Shown: one piece after another, positions 27,983 through 36,748 of the stretch | Layout: each line of letters opens with the position of its first letter | How positions within the stretch are numbered: position 1 is the first letter of the stretch | NCBI RefSeq assembly: GCF_001591145.1 | Contig: NZ_BCUF01000028.1 | Coordinates: 1-64,000 of the forward strand | Direction of reading: 5' to 3' | Length of the DNA stretch: 64,000 bases | Source of the DNA: Vibrio harveyi NBRC 15634 = ATCC 14126 = KCTC 12724 | GTDB lineage: Bacteria > Pseudomonadota > Gammaproteobacteria > Enterobacterales > Vibrionaceae | Made by a program: the position numbers and the translations under genes | Notes under the pieces: generated by a model | Databases searched by the model: none | What the model was told of the DNA's origin: nothing | Seen by the model: only the letters and a program-made list of their open reading frames with translations

Positions 27983-28303
27983 TTAATGACCTTTAGAATT
28001 GACCGGGATAGCGTGATTGATACGCAACAGGCTCATGATTTCTAATGGTTGTCCCGATACATTTTCAATACACATACTGCGTTCACGTTCAACTAGGCGC
28101 TTATATAAATAAACAATGGCACCAATCCCTGAAGAATCAAGAAATTGGACGTGTTGCAGGTTGATTTCCACTTCCTTGTGATCGTCACTGTGGATCACCT
28201 CATCTATTTGGTGCTGGGCTTGACGACAACCTTTGGCGTCGAGGTCACCGAAAAACTCAACCATCAATGTATTGGGTGCAGTTTCTTGTTTGCGCAGTTC
28301 CAT
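27983..28303 (-). CDS. sypA: SypA, STAS-domain regulator
   Basis: A 106-aa STAS protein (anti-sigma-factor antagonist-like). The conserved phospho-site region reads FLDSSGIGAIVYLYKR, with the Ser pair at the SpoIIAA position. In V. fischeri SypA is essential for biofilm and is controlled by SypE phosphorylation; no sypE is present here. The frame extends to 28372, but that would place the start upstream of the sigma-54 promoter. ATG 28303 has GGAG 8-9 nt before it and is chosen. It is the first gene of the sypABCD-HPt unit. Confidence 0.88.
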   Translation of the reverse strand: MELRKQETAPNTLMVEFFGDLDAKGCRQAQHQIDEVIHSDDHKEVEINLQHVQFLDSSGIGAIVYLYKRLVERERSMCIENVSGQPLEIMSLLRINHAIPVNSKGH

Positions 28304-28342
28304 GTTCCATTCTCCGTTCTCATTATGTCCTGATTTGAATAG

Positions 28343-28358
28343 AGCAGAGAATGTGCCA
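28343..28358 (-). promoter_or_regulatory. Sigma-54 promoter of sypA
   Basis: Minus strand TGGCAC-ATTCT-CTGCT: perfect -24, near-perfect -12. It lies 39 bp upstream of the sypA ATG, with upstream palindromes 47 and 70 bp behind it. Confidence 0.85.
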
Positions 28359-28405
28359 ATAAAAAATATCAATATAAACAGTTGGTTAATCGAGGTACTG
28401 AGACG

Positions 28406-28443
28406 CTCTTATTTTGAGAATGGCTTTCTTCTCATTTTGAGAG
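28406..28443. promoter_or_regulatory. Tandem SypG-type enhancer sites upstream of sypA
   Basis: Site 1 (28406-28420) has a perfect TGAGAA half and a weaker left half. Site 2 (28429-28443) is TTCTCA-TTT-TGAGAG. The two are 23 bp apart, about two helical turns on the same face. The gaps to the -24 element are 47 and 70 bp. Confidence 0.78.
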
Positions 28444-28619
28444 TCAAAAAAGACAAAGGCGGCAAGCATTTGAAAGTGCCAAATCTGTCTGATCTTTATG
28501 TGTTAGATTGCACTTAATTACTTATTGGTGTTGCTCTTGATCGTAGATTGGTAAATGTAAGTTGGGTATTTGAGCTTAGTACGGTTCAATAGAGATGCTT
28601 TTTTGTACAAGGTTCCCAC

Positions 28620-29462
28620 ATGCCATTAAGAATGACATTGATTGCCCTCGCTGTAATTGCTTCCGCCCAGCCTCATGCTGATCCAAATTTACAACCACCT
28701 GTTTCACTCGCTGATTCCTACCAAGATGGAATTGATGTTTCCCAATATTGGTATAGTGAAAAGCTCGATGGCATTCGTGCTTACTGGACGGGACAACATT
28801 TAGTGACACGAAATGGAAATCGTATTTACGCGCCTGATTGGTTTATTCGCGTCTTGCCTGATTATCCCTTAGATGGGGAGTTATGGGCCGGGCGGGGCAA
28901 CTTCCACCTTGTTCAACAAACCGTGTTAGATAAAACCCCAATTGAAAGTGCATGGCAGCGTATCGACTTTATGTTGTTTGATATGCCTTATTCGGCGGGT
29001 GACTACAGGAAGCGTTACTACAACATTCAAGATTTGGTATTTGCCATCGACGCACCTCATATTAAGTATGTTGAGCATCGTGCGATTCAAGATGAGAAAC
29101 ATTTGTTCGAACAACTTGACCAAATTTCGCAATCTGATGGTGAAGGTGTGATGTTGAGAAAGGTATCAAGCCGTTATCAGGCGGGAAGAGGCAGTGATTT
29201 ACTCAAGCTTAAACGCTTTGAGGATGCTGAAGCGACGGTCATCGGTTATAAGCCAGGAACAGGGCGATTGTTAGGGATGATGGGGGCGGTACTGGTAAGG
29301 TTAGCTGACGGCACAGAGTTTTACATTGGCAGCGGTTTTACTGATGACGTGAGGAAGTCCCCGCCAAGAATTGGGGCAACGATTACTTTCCGATACAACG
29401 GTTATACGCATAACGGTAAGCCAAGATTCGCGCGATTCTTAAGAGAGCGAGTGCCTCATTGA
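28620..29462 (+). CDS. Periplasmic ATP-dependent DNA ligase (LigE type)
   Basis: A 280-aa minimal ATP-dependent DNA ligase. An N-terminal signal peptide (MTLIALAVIASAQPHA) precedes nucleotidyltransferase motif I EKLDGIRAYW, with Lys48 as the expected AMP-linked lysine. Motif III/IIIa (IDFMLFDMPY), IV (DGEGVMLRK) and V (LLKLKRF) follow, then a C-terminal OB fold (IGSGFTDDVRKSPPRIGATITFRYNG). Proteins of this class (Lig E) occur in Vibrio, Haemophilus, Neisseria and relatives and are thought to seal DNA outside the cytoplasm, for example during uptake or in extracellular DNA. It is a lone gene divergent from sypA and shares the 316-bp regulatory gap. Confidence 0.87.
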   Translation: MPLRMTLIALAVIASAQPHADPNLQPPVSLADSYQDGIDVSQYWYSEKLDGIRAYWTGQHLVTRNGNRIYAPDWFIRVLPDYPLDGELWAGRGNFHLVQQTVLDKTPIESAWQRIDFMLFDMPYSAGDYRKRYYNIQDLVFAIDAPHIKYVEHRAIQDEKHLFEQLDQISQSDGEGVMLRKVSSRYQAGRGSDLLKLKRFEDAEATVIGYKPGTGRLLGMMGAVLVRLADGTEFYIGSGFTDDVRKSPPRIGATITFRYNGYTHNGKPRFARFLRERVPH

Positions 29463-29469
29463 TGATGCT

Positions 29470-30486
29470 CTATTGGCTTCCAACTTGAACACCACATCTT
29501 TTGAACAAACTTTTCCAGAATTGCACGTGATCCATGGTCTGAAGTCTGAACTGCTCATGTGCATTTTCAATTCCGTAACTCGCACCGTGCGCCGCCATTC
29601 TCTGTTCGACTAAGTTGATTCCACCATCAAGTTGCTGATAGGTACTATCGACAAACGCCATGTATGGTTGAACCTCGGCGACATAAATGGACTGAAAGAC
29701 GTTCCTCAAGTAACGAAATTGCGTGGTATCACGATTCGCACCGCAAATTATTTTGTCTTGGTTTGCTTTAAGCATTTGCGTGGTTTGTTCTAGCCACTGG
29801 GTCGCATCAATGAGTGTGTAATAGAGTCGACCAACAAGGCGTGTTTTTTCAATCTCTTCTTGATAATTCACTATGGTTACGTCGGGTAAGCGCGAAAGGG
29901 TTCGATAAGGTGTTTGATACATCTCGTCCAGCGCAAGGAAAGCGTCTCGCACATGGGCAACTTGGTCTTTACTGTCCAACGGCAACCATTCAGAGCCCGT
30001 AAGTTGTTTGCGCATCGCATCGCTGGTAAGCAGCATATTGTCGAGGTGTATTGTTAGATGATGCCATTTCTGATCGTACAAGCCGTTAAGCTTTGCACTT
30101 TCTTCATCACTTAGAGGGTAATCACTCAAACAGCCATTCAACGTTCTAAGCAAACTCGTTTGGTAATCGAAGTCATAAAAAGCATCTTGGACCTTACCCA
30201 GTTGCGAGTTCTTTTCTGCGAGCAAGTTAAACAGACCACATTGGCGTAATTGGTAGCTTTCTAGCAAACCAAGTGATAGGCGGGGGAGCTCTTGGAATAG
30301 CTCTCTTTTATCAGGAATGGTAACGGCAGGAGAGGCTTCTAGTTGAGATTCTGATACATCTAACACATTCGCCAGGCGTTGATTGTATTTTTCGAATACA
30401 GCTTTCTCTGGGTTAAACCATTCGTTACACCCACAGAGTAAGGTTGTCGTTAGCAAAAGCACCGTAGCAACAAGTGAACTTCTCAC
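29470..30486 (-). CDS. DUF3080-family lipoprotein
   Basis: A 338-aa lipoprotein with signal and lipobox LLCGC, followed by a helical domain matching the DUF3080 family of gamma-proteobacteria (FNPEKAVFEKYNQRLANVL and the Cys residues near LRQCGLFNL). The function is unknown. Its stop lies 7 bp from the convergent ligase stop. Confidence 0.75.
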   Translation of the reverse strand: MRSSLVATVLLLTTTLLCGCNEWFNPEKAVFEKYNQRLANVLDVSESQLEASPAVTIPDKRELFQELPRLSLGLLESYQLRQCGLFNLLAEKNSQLGKVQDAFYDFDYQTSLLRTLNGCLSDYPLSDEESAKLNGLYDQKWHHLTIHLDNMLLTSDAMRKQLTGSEWLPLDSKDQVAHVRDAFLALDEMYQTPYRTLSRLPDVTIVNYQEEIEKTRLVGRLYYTLIDATQWLEQTTQMLKANQDKIICGANRDTTQFRYLRNVFQSIYVAEVQPYMAFVDSTYQQLDGGINLVEQRMAAHGASYGIENAHEQFRLQTMDHVQFWKSLFKRCGVQVGSQ

Positions 30487-30592
30487 AGCATTTCCTTTTT
30501 AATCACTCGGATAAGTATACTTTGTGACACGCGGGAGAGATCAAAAAAGCCAGCGAGTGCTAGCTTTAATATTTGGGGCGTTGAAGTCCGAA

Positions 30593-31963
30593 TTATTGCT
30601 GAGAGAAGTTCAGTTGTACTTCTGGATCTTGGCGGTGCATCCAACGTAGACGAATACCTAATAGGAACGCCGCTGAAGAAAGACCAATGATAAAGCCTAA
30701 CCAGAAGCCTTGAGCGCCCATTGGTTCCACAATCCAATCTGTACGTCCGAGCACATAGCCGATTGGCAAACCAAGCAACCAGTACGCGATAAAGGTACGA
30801 TTGAAGATAGCACGCATGTCTTTGTAGCCGCGCAGAGCACCGGCCGCTATCACTTGCACCGCGTCTGTACATTGGTAGATTGCTGCAAACAGCAATAGCA
30901 CCATCGCCAATTCAATTACCTCTGGGTTATTGGTGTAAAGCAGGGCAATTTGTTCACGGAAGATGACAGTTAGAATCGCTGTCATCATCGCAAGCGCAAG
31001 ACCCACCATGACACCTACGCGAGAGGCAACACGAGCACCATCGACGTTTTCTTCACCCAAACGGTGACCAACGCGAATACTTACTGCAGCACCCACGCTC
31101 ATTGGCAACATAAATACCAGCGAAGAGAAGTTAATTGCGACTTGGTGTGCGGCAACAATGATCGAACCTAGTGGCGAGACTAAAAGCGCAACTACAGCAA
31201 ACAGGGTAACTTCAAAGAATAACGCCGCAGCAACCGGAAAACCCAGTTTGAACAAGCGAATCTGTGCTTTTAGTTGAGGCTTATGGAACTCACCAAACAG
31301 GTTGATGCTTTTTAGTCGAGCAGACGTCGTCACGTATAGAAGCAGCAAGCCAAACATAACCCAGTACACAATTGCCGTAGCAACACCACAGCCCACGCCG
31401 CCAAGTGCCGGCGCTCCGAATTTACCGTAAACGAAAATCCAGTTCAGTGGGATATTCAGCATCAAGCCAATAAAACCAATCACCATCGCTGGTTTGGTCA
31501 GAGACATACCGTCAGTAAAGCTACGCAAGGTTTGGAACAACAAGAATGCAGGTACAGCGAAGATCACGGCATGAATGTAACCCACCGTCTTTTCTGTCAT
31601 AGCGGCTTCAACGTCCATAAACCCAAGAATGAACTGCGTTTGGAATAGTACGCCGATAATAGGAATACTGATAAGCAACGCAAGGACAATGCCTTGTTGG
31701 ATCTCAAATGGGATTTTAACGCGTCGACCAGAGCCGTTCAGCTGAGCGACTACTGGTACAAGCGCCATTAATAAGCCCACACCAAACAGAATTGATGGAA
31801 GCCAAATACTTGCTGCCACAGATACCGCCGCCATGTCGGTCGCGCTGACGCCACCAGCCATTACGGTATCCACAAAGCCCATGCCTGTTTGCGCGACAGA
31901 AGCGATCAACACAGGGGTTGCTAATTTGATAAGACTCGATGCTTCTTCTTTATAGCGATGCAC
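30593..31963 (-). CDS. norM: NorM, MATE-family Na+-driven multidrug efflux pump
   Basis: A 456-aa protein with 12 hydrophobic helices in two homologous MATE halves (LIKLATPVLIASVAQTGMGFVDTVMAG and LFKLGFPVAAALFFEVTLFAVVALL). It closely matches the Vibrio NorM prototype, which exports norfloxacin, ethidium and other cations in exchange for Na+. It is divergent from ribE, as in other vibrios. The first Met is chosen; the leader between norM and ribE is structured. Confidence 0.93.
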   Translation of the reverse strand: MHRYKEEASSLIKLATPVLIASVAQTGMGFVDTVMAGGVSATDMAAVSVAASIWLPSILFGVGLLMALVPVVAQLNGSGRRVKIPFEIQQGIVLALLISIPIIGVLFQTQFILGFMDVEAAMTEKTVGYIHAVIFAVPAFLLFQTLRSFTDGMSLTKPAMVIGFIGLMLNIPLNWIFVYGKFGAPALGGVGCGVATAIVYWVMFGLLLLYVTTSARLKSINLFGEFHKPQLKAQIRLFKLGFPVAAALFFEVTLFAVVALLVSPLGSIIVAAHQVAINFSSLVFMLPMSVGAAVSIRVGHRLGEENVDGARVASRVGVMVGLALAMMTAILTVIFREQIALLYTNNPEVIELAMVLLLFAAIYQCTDAVQVIAAGALRGYKDMRAIFNRTFIAYWLLGLPIGYVLGRTDWIVEPMGAQGFWLGFIIGLSSAAFLLGIRLRWMHRQDPEVQLNFSQQ

Positions 31964-32103
31964 GAAATACTCCAGAGCGGAACAATATGTTGTAAAAGAA
32001 ATTATTTGAAAAGATAGAGAGCGCTTGAGGACAAAAGATGTGATGAACTGATCTGATGGTTGATTTTAGTCACTATAAGGTGAAAAAATGCCTCGAAGGA
32101 ACT

Positions 32104-32198
32104 CCGCGCAGATGATAAACAATTGTATGCTCAGATACCATACCCACAAGATGTGGATTTTTGGTTAATTGATAGACGATTATAAAAATCATCTGCGG
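32104..32198. promoter_or_regulatory. Candidate structured RNA element between norM and ribE
   Basis: An 11-bp arm at 32188-32198 pairs with 32104-32116 (2-nt bulge). It encloses two short hairpins: GTATG/CATAC (32125-32129 with 32139-32143) and CCACA/TGTGG (32144-32148 with 32152-32156, 3-nt loop). The shape is a three-way junction in either strand, so it could be the leader of ribE (ATG 47 nt later) or of norM (141 nt later). It does not carry the conserved FMN-riboswitch sequences. Confidence 0.35.
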
Positions 32199-32244
32199 AC
32201 GTTTGTCTTGGCTATCAGTCGCTTCTAAAAAATAGGTAAAAAGT

Positions 32245-32856
32245 ATGTTTACAGGAATCGTTCAGGGTACGGCTAAAGTCGTTCATATCGACAAGAAAGA
32301 TCGTTTTCAAACTCACGTTGTTGAACTTGAAGGCGCGCTAAGTGAAGGTCTTGAAATTGGTGCCTCTGTTGCGCACAACGGTTGTTGCCTTACAGTAACG
32401 AAAATTGAAGGATCGCAAATCAGCTTTGACCTAATGCAAGCGACGCTAGCGCTGACCAACCTTGGCGAATTGACAGCAGGCGATAGTGTGAATATTGAGC
32501 GCGCTGCTAAGTTTGGTGATGAGATCGGCGGTCATAGCATGTCAGGGCACATTAGTTTAATGGCAGAAATCGCTGAAGTGATTGATACACCAAACAACCG
32601 CACGATTTGGTTTACGCTACCACAAGAATCAATGAAATACGTACTTGCGAAAGGGTACATTGGTTTAGACGGATGTTCGCTCACGATTGGTGAAGTCGAA
32701 GATAATCGTTTCTCCGTTCATTTAATTCCAGAAACGTTAGAGAGAACCCTATTCGGGCGTCGCCAAGTCGGTGAAAAGATCAACGTAGAATTTGACCCAC
32801 AAACACAAGCGATTGTTGATACGGTCGAGCGTGTATTAGCAGCGAAGCAGCTTTAA
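32245..32856 (+). CDS. ribE: Riboflavin synthase, alpha subunit
   Basis: A 203-aa enzyme with two lumazine-binding half-domains (MFTGIVQGTAKV and the second repeat beginning GHSMSGHISLMAEI). It converts two 6,7-dimethyl-8-ribityllumazine molecules to riboflavin and the pyrimidine by-product. Signature pieces are NGCCLTV, the second-half CSLTI and GDEIGGHSMSGH. It stands apart from the rest of the rib operon and has its own terminator. The gene is called ribE or ribC depending on species. Confidence 0.95.
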   Translation: MFTGIVQGTAKVVHIDKKDRFQTHVVELEGALSEGLEIGASVAHNGCCLTVTKIEGSQISFDLMQATLALTNLGELTAGDSVNIERAAKFGDEIGGHSMSGHISLMAEIAEVIDTPNNRTIWFTLPQESMKYVLAKGYIGLDGCSLTIGEVEDNRFSVHLIPETLERTLFGRRQVGEKINVEFDPQTQAIVDTVERVLAAKQL

Positions 32857-32917
32857 GTCTGTAAGAAATAGCGAGCTTGGTTTATCGAGGTAGTCAAAAT
32901 AAACGGACATAAATAAC

Positions 32918-32943
32918 AAAGGAGCACTTGCGGCTCCTTTTCA
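32918..32943 (+). terminator. Terminator of ribE
   Basis: AAAGGAGC (32918-32925) pairs with GCTCCTTT (32933-32940), 7-nt loop, followed by T residues. Confidence 0.85.
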
Positions 32944-32970
32944 TATTTCTATTGGGGGGGATTTGCGTAA

Positions 32971-33165
32971 TTACTCGTAATTGTCGTCGATGAACAATTC
33001 AACTTTCTGCTGCAATTCATCAACTTTCATGTTGAGGTGAATGGCATGACAACAAGCCGGACAGTCATCATAGAACTCTTGGTTACCGTTACTTGCATCG
33101 AGGGTGATGCCGATTGAGTGCCCACAATGGGGACATTTCACATGTCTTTCAGTGTAATTTTGCAT
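32971..33165 (-). CDS. CPXCG-motif cysteine-rich protein
   Basis: A 64-aa putative zinc-ribbon protein with CPHCG near the N-terminus and CPAC about 25 residues later, matching the CPXCG family (about 60 aa). The C-terminal half is acidic (VELFIDDNYE). The function is unknown; it probably binds one zinc ion. It has its own short transcription unit. Confidence 0.8.
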   Translation of the reverse strand: MQNYTERHVKCPHCGHSIGITLDASNGNQEFYDDCPACCHAIHLNMKVDELQQKVELFIDDNYE

Positions 33166-33320
33166 ACATAAACTCCTAGTATTGCAGGGCTTTTAATACT
33201 TTGTTGTTTAGAAAATACAGCCCTTAGTTACTCGCTTGCCTCTTAGGGTTAGAGATACAACGTAAGCCGAGTTACTTAGAATATTAGGCGCTATGGTTGC
33301 TAATTGAGTCGAAATAAGTA

Positions 33321-33360
33321 CAAAAGTTGACCCCAAACCCAACGTTGGACTTGAGGTCAT
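33321..33360 (-). terminator. Terminator downstream of the fructosamine kinase gene
   Basis: On the minus strand a 16-base arm (33359-33344) can pair throughout with 33343-33328, allowing G-U pairs, closing on an ACGT loop. ACTTTTG follows. It lies 58 bp past the stop. Confidence 0.7.
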
Positions 33361-33417
33361 TATCTAGGGTGATATGCGTCGAAAATTTACACTCAGTAAT
33401 GATCTTTCCCTTCCAAA

Positions 33418-34284
33418 TCAATAGGAAATTATCTTCTTAATTATCGATTGCGCTTGCTCAAGATAATGCCCGCCGAATAGGTTGCAATGATTCAAGATGT
33501 GATAAAGATTGTAAATGTCTTTGCGTTCTTGATAGCCGATCGGAAGTGGCGCAACTGATTCATATCCTTGATAAAATTCAGGTTGAAAACCGCCAAATAG
33601 CTCGGTCATAGCAAGATCACATTCTCGATCTCCCCAATAACAAGAAGGGTCATAACAAATAGGACCAGCGGGTGTGAGCGCCACATTGCCGTTCCATAGA
33701 TCACCATGCAGTAGGGAAGGTTGTGGGGAGTGATTAGCGAGAAGCTGTTTCACGACGTCAATAAAGTCATCGATGTCTACCAGAGAAACGCCTTTCTCTT
33801 TAAGCAGTTGTAACTGCCACCCGATGCGTTGCTCCGCGAAAAATACTGACCACTTTTTATGCCATTGGTTTGGCTGAAGTGTAGAGCCTATGTAGTTGTC
33901 TGTATCGAAGCCAAATTCTTTCTGTTCACCCCATAAATGCAGGCGCGCTAATTGTTCACCAAATTTAAAGCTGTTATCGCTATCTTCAAGCGTTTTAGTG
34001 GGAAGGAAATTGAGGATGATAAAACTGTGCGTTTTGGTTTTACCGACCAAAACGACTTCTGGGACAAATAGAGTAGAGGTTTCGCGCAATAGGTGAAGGC
34101 TTTCTGCTTCTACTTCAAAATTGGCTAAGAAATCCCGATCATTAATTTTGACGAAATAGCGCTGCTCTCCGTCATTGATCATATAGCTTTCACTGATGTC
34201 TCCACCGGAAAGTTTTACCTTCTCGGTGATCTGATATTCGAACATCAAGGTATCAGAAAGCTGTTGCGATATTGCTTGCCACAT
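33418..34284 (-). CDS. Fructosamine kinase family protein
   Basis: A 288-aa protein of the fructosamine-3-kinase/aminoglycoside-phosphotransferase fold. The N-lobe has YFVKIN (ATP-binding Lys) and the E-rich helix; the catalytic loop is LLHGDLWNGNVA; the metal site is CYDPSCYWGDRECDLAM. It phosphorylates ketosamine adducts on glycated amines, leading to their removal (YniA-like in E. coli). It is monocistronic and GAGG precedes the ATG. Confidence 0.87.
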   Translation of the reverse strand: MWQAISQQLSDTLMFEYQITEKVKLSGGDISESYMINDGEQRYFVKINDRDFLANFEVEAESLHLLRETSTLFVPEVVLVGKTKTHSFIILNFLPTKTLEDSDNSFKFGEQLARLHLWGEQKEFGFDTDNYIGSTLQPNQWHKKWSVFFAEQRIGWQLQLLKEKGVSLVDIDDFIDVVKQLLANHSPQPSLLHGDLWNGNVALTPAGPICYDPSCYWGDRECDLAMTELFGGFQPEFYQGYESVAPLPIGYQERKDIYNLYHILNHCNLFGGHYLEQAQSIIKKIISY

Positions 34285-34508
34285 ACAAAACCTCGCTTAT
34301 CTATTTGACCAACAATAGTTTAGGATAAACGGCGGAACATTGACGCGCAGTTAAGCAAACTTCGACAATAATTCTTCCGCATATAGTAGAAAATGTTTAT
34401 AAGTGTGAATCACGTCGCCTATAACCCTATGATTTATCGGCTTAACATATGGAGCTAAAACAGCACAGCTAGTATTATTATTTTTTTGACTTTAGTTCCA
34501 TTGGTGGC

Positions 34509-35477
34509 ATGAAAATACTGATTTGTGATGACTCGGCGGTCGCACGAAAGTTGATTACCCGATCCATCGTACAAGATACATCATTGCACCTACTCGAAGC
34601 CCAAGATGGTCACGAGGCATTGAAAATCCTAGCGGAACAAAATATTGACGTTTTGTTCCTCGATTTGACCATGCCAGTCATGGATGGCTTCGAAGTACTA
34701 GAGTCCCTGCCTGTTAGTCAATACCAAACCAAAATTGTCATCGTTTCGGGTGATGTCCAGCAAGAGGCTAAACAACGCTGCATAGATCTTGGGGCGATGG
34801 ATTTCATTGCTAAACCATTATCCGAAGAACAGGTTATTCCTCTCTATGAAACGCTCGGTCTTCATTATGCCGTTAGTGCTCACACTGAAATTGAACCTCA
34901 ACATACGTTAGAAGTTACGCCGTTAGCAAAGTTCCGTGAAGTTGCCAATATTGCATTAGGTAAGGGCGCTGCAATTATGGCGGACCATCTACGTGAGTTT
35001 ATTCAATTGCCGGTCCCTCACGTTGGTCCATTGTCTTACGGTGAATTACATATGACGCTGGTGGATGTGATTGGGCGAGACAGCTCAGTTGCGGTGGCAC
35101 AAAGGTTCGTAGGGGGAGGTATACACGGAGAGGCGTTGGTTTGCCTGCGTGGTAAAGATATCAACCAAATCGGCGAACGACTCGGATACTTACTTGAATT
35201 CACGCCACACAACGAAATCATCCTTAATGTGTCGAACTTACTGGTGTCTTCATTCCTAACTTCTCTTGGGAGCCAGTTAGACAAGCAGTTTTCGTTACGC
35301 CAACCAGGAATCATCGAGAACATTACCCCTTACAGCGAAGAGAAAAACGAATCTGGTGAACTCTTTACCATTGAATACACCTACATGGCAGAATCACTCG
35401 ATTTTGAGTGTGAAGTTCTGTTTTTGATAGATAAATCATCCGTAGACATCATCTATGACATCATGGAGCTAATCTAA
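34509..35477 (+). CDS. Response regulator with CheC/CheX-like output domain
   Basis: A 322-aa protein. The receiver domain (residues 1-120) has Asp7/Asp8, Asp52 in FLDLTMPVMDG and Lys in FIAKPL. After a linker the C-terminal domain (about 135-320) has the CheC/CheX-like pattern EVANIALGKGAAIMADHL and a second EIILNVSNLLVSSFLTSLG repeat. CheC-type domains are often phosphatases for CheY-P, so it may tune chemotaxis or an associated pathway. Its stop overlaps the start of a diguanylate cyclase by 1 nt (TAATG), so they form one unit. Confidence 0.8.
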   Translation: MKILICDDSAVARKLITRSIVQDTSLHLLEAQDGHEALKILAEQNIDVLFLDLTMPVMDGFEVLESLPVSQYQTKIVIVSGDVQQEAKQRCIDLGAMDFIAKPLSEEQVIPLYETLGLHYAVSAHTEIEPQHTLEVTPLAKFREVANIALGKGAAIMADHLREFIQLPVPHVGPLSYGELHMTLVDVIGRDSSVAVAQRFVGGGIHGEALVCLRGKDINQIGERLGYLLEFTPHNEIILNVSNLLVSSFLTSLGSQLDKQFSLRQPGIIENITPYSEEKNESGELFTIEYTYMAESLDFECEVLFLIDKSSVDIIYDIMELI

Positions 35478-36439
35478 TGTCCGAAATCACGCTGGACATA
35501 GCAGACTTTCACTGGGTTACCCAAATTCTGGATACCATGGACTCTGGGCTTATTGTCCTCGACCAAGACTATAAAGTCTGCGTTTGGAACAGCTTTATGC
35601 AGTCGTACAGTGGTATTTTGTCGCAAAACATTCTCGGAGAGTGTTTATTTGACCATTTTGAAGATCTTCCGAGAAGGTGGTTAGAGACAAAACTCAAGAC
35701 ATCAGCAGATTTAGAAACACGTTCATTTTCTAGCTGGGAAAACCGACCATACCTTTTCAAGTTCAACAACTTTTCTCCGGTTTCTAACAGCAGCAATTTG
35801 ATGTTCCAAGACATTGTGATTACGCCATTGCGCTCGTTGTCAGGTGAAATTAGCCATATTGCAATTCAGATTAATGATGTTTCAGAAACGGCGCGTAACC
35901 GTATCCATTTGAGAGAAACTAACCAACACTTATCGGAAATCAGCCGTAAAGATGGTCTCACTGGTCTATTTAATCGGGCTTTTTGGGAACAATCTCTGAA
36001 GGACGAATTTGCGCAACTTAAAGTGATTGAAGGGGCGAGCTCGTTAGTGATCTTTGATATCGACCATTTTAAAAAGGTCAACGATACCTATGGACACCAC
36101 ACGGGAGACGAAGTGATTCGTCGTACCTCAAGCTTGTTACGTAAAACGGCACGTAGCAGCGATGTATGTGGTCGTTTTGGTGGTGAAGAGTTTACGGTTT
36201 TGCTGCCACATACTAATCAAGAGCAAGCTTGTTACTTTGCAGAACGTTTAAGAAAGCGAATTGAACAAGAAATCGTGAAAGTTGAAGACTTTTTGATTAA
36301 CTACACGATCAGTATCGGCGTTTGCGAGTATAAATCGTATTTCGAAAGCCACACACAATGGCTTAAGAGTGCCGATGCTGCGTTATATCGCGCTAAAGAA
36401 AATGGTCGAAACCAAACTTGTAGTCATGAAGACGACTAG
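35477..36439 (+). CDS. PAS-GGDEF diguanylate cyclase
   Basis: A 320-aa cytoplasmic protein: an N-terminal PAS-like domain (ILDTMDSGLIVLDQDYKVCVWN) and a GGDEF domain with active site GGEEF (residues 235-239), DGLTGLFNR and DIDHFKKVND. The RxxD I-site (RSSD) sits five residues before GGEEF, so product inhibition is expected. It should make cyclic di-GMP, possibly under control of the REC-CheC protein encoded just upstream. There is no transmembrane segment. Confidence 0.88.
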   Translation: MSEITLDIADFHWVTQILDTMDSGLIVLDQDYKVCVWNSFMQSYSGILSQNILGECLFDHFEDLPRRWLETKLKTSADLETRSFSSWENRPYLFKFNNFSPVSNSSNLMFQDIVITPLRSLSGEISHIAIQINDVSETARNRIHLRETNQHLSEISRKDGLTGLFNRAFWEQSLKDEFAQLKVIEGASSLVIFDIDHFKKVNDTYGHHTGDEVIRRTSSLLRKTARSSDVCGRFGGEEFTVLLPHTNQEQACYFAERLRKRIEQEIVKVEDFLINYTISIGVCEYKSYFESHTQWLKSADAALYRAKENGRNQTCSHEDD

Positions 36440-36748
36440 GGGATACTAGGGATTGTTGAACTTTTGTAGTTAAATTTTATTCGAGATAAAGGCGTTTTAA
36501 TCGCGACGAGAGGCTTGTCGCCTAGTCATTTTAAGTAAATGCCTCTGCCTTGTATAAATAACTCACAAACTGCTGAAAGCATCAGCTCGAAAGGTGAACA
36601 GTACCGAACTCAATTGGTTGAAAACCATCCAGTTAGTGCGTCAACTCTCATTAATATGAAATAAGTTAATGAAATTTTCTCGGCATGTCTTACTATTGAA
36701 ACTATTTCGCTTTCAGCTTCGAAGGCTTGCATTAAACGGAGAAAAACA
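36440..36748. other. Intergenic gap before the DUF3802 gene
   Basis: A 309-bp spacer. It contains one hairpin-capable stretch (GCGAC...GTCGC near 36500-36520) without a T tract. No small gene, recognisable sRNA or operator is evident. Confidence 0.4.

Noticed and set aside
30483..30872. 129-aa minus-strand frame at the end of norM
   Set aside because: It overlaps the well-supported norM coding end in another frame and its product has atypical Arg/Cys/Tyr composition.
31964..32244. FMN riboswitch upstream of ribE
   Set aside because: The conserved FMN-element sequences (such as the AGGGTCGGGG-type start) are absent; only an unrelated fold is seen.
32955..32961. Run of seven G as a phase-variation tract
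   Set aside because: It lies in a non-coding spacer just downstream of the ribE terminator and past the stop of the CPXCG gene, with no promoter or reading frame to switch.
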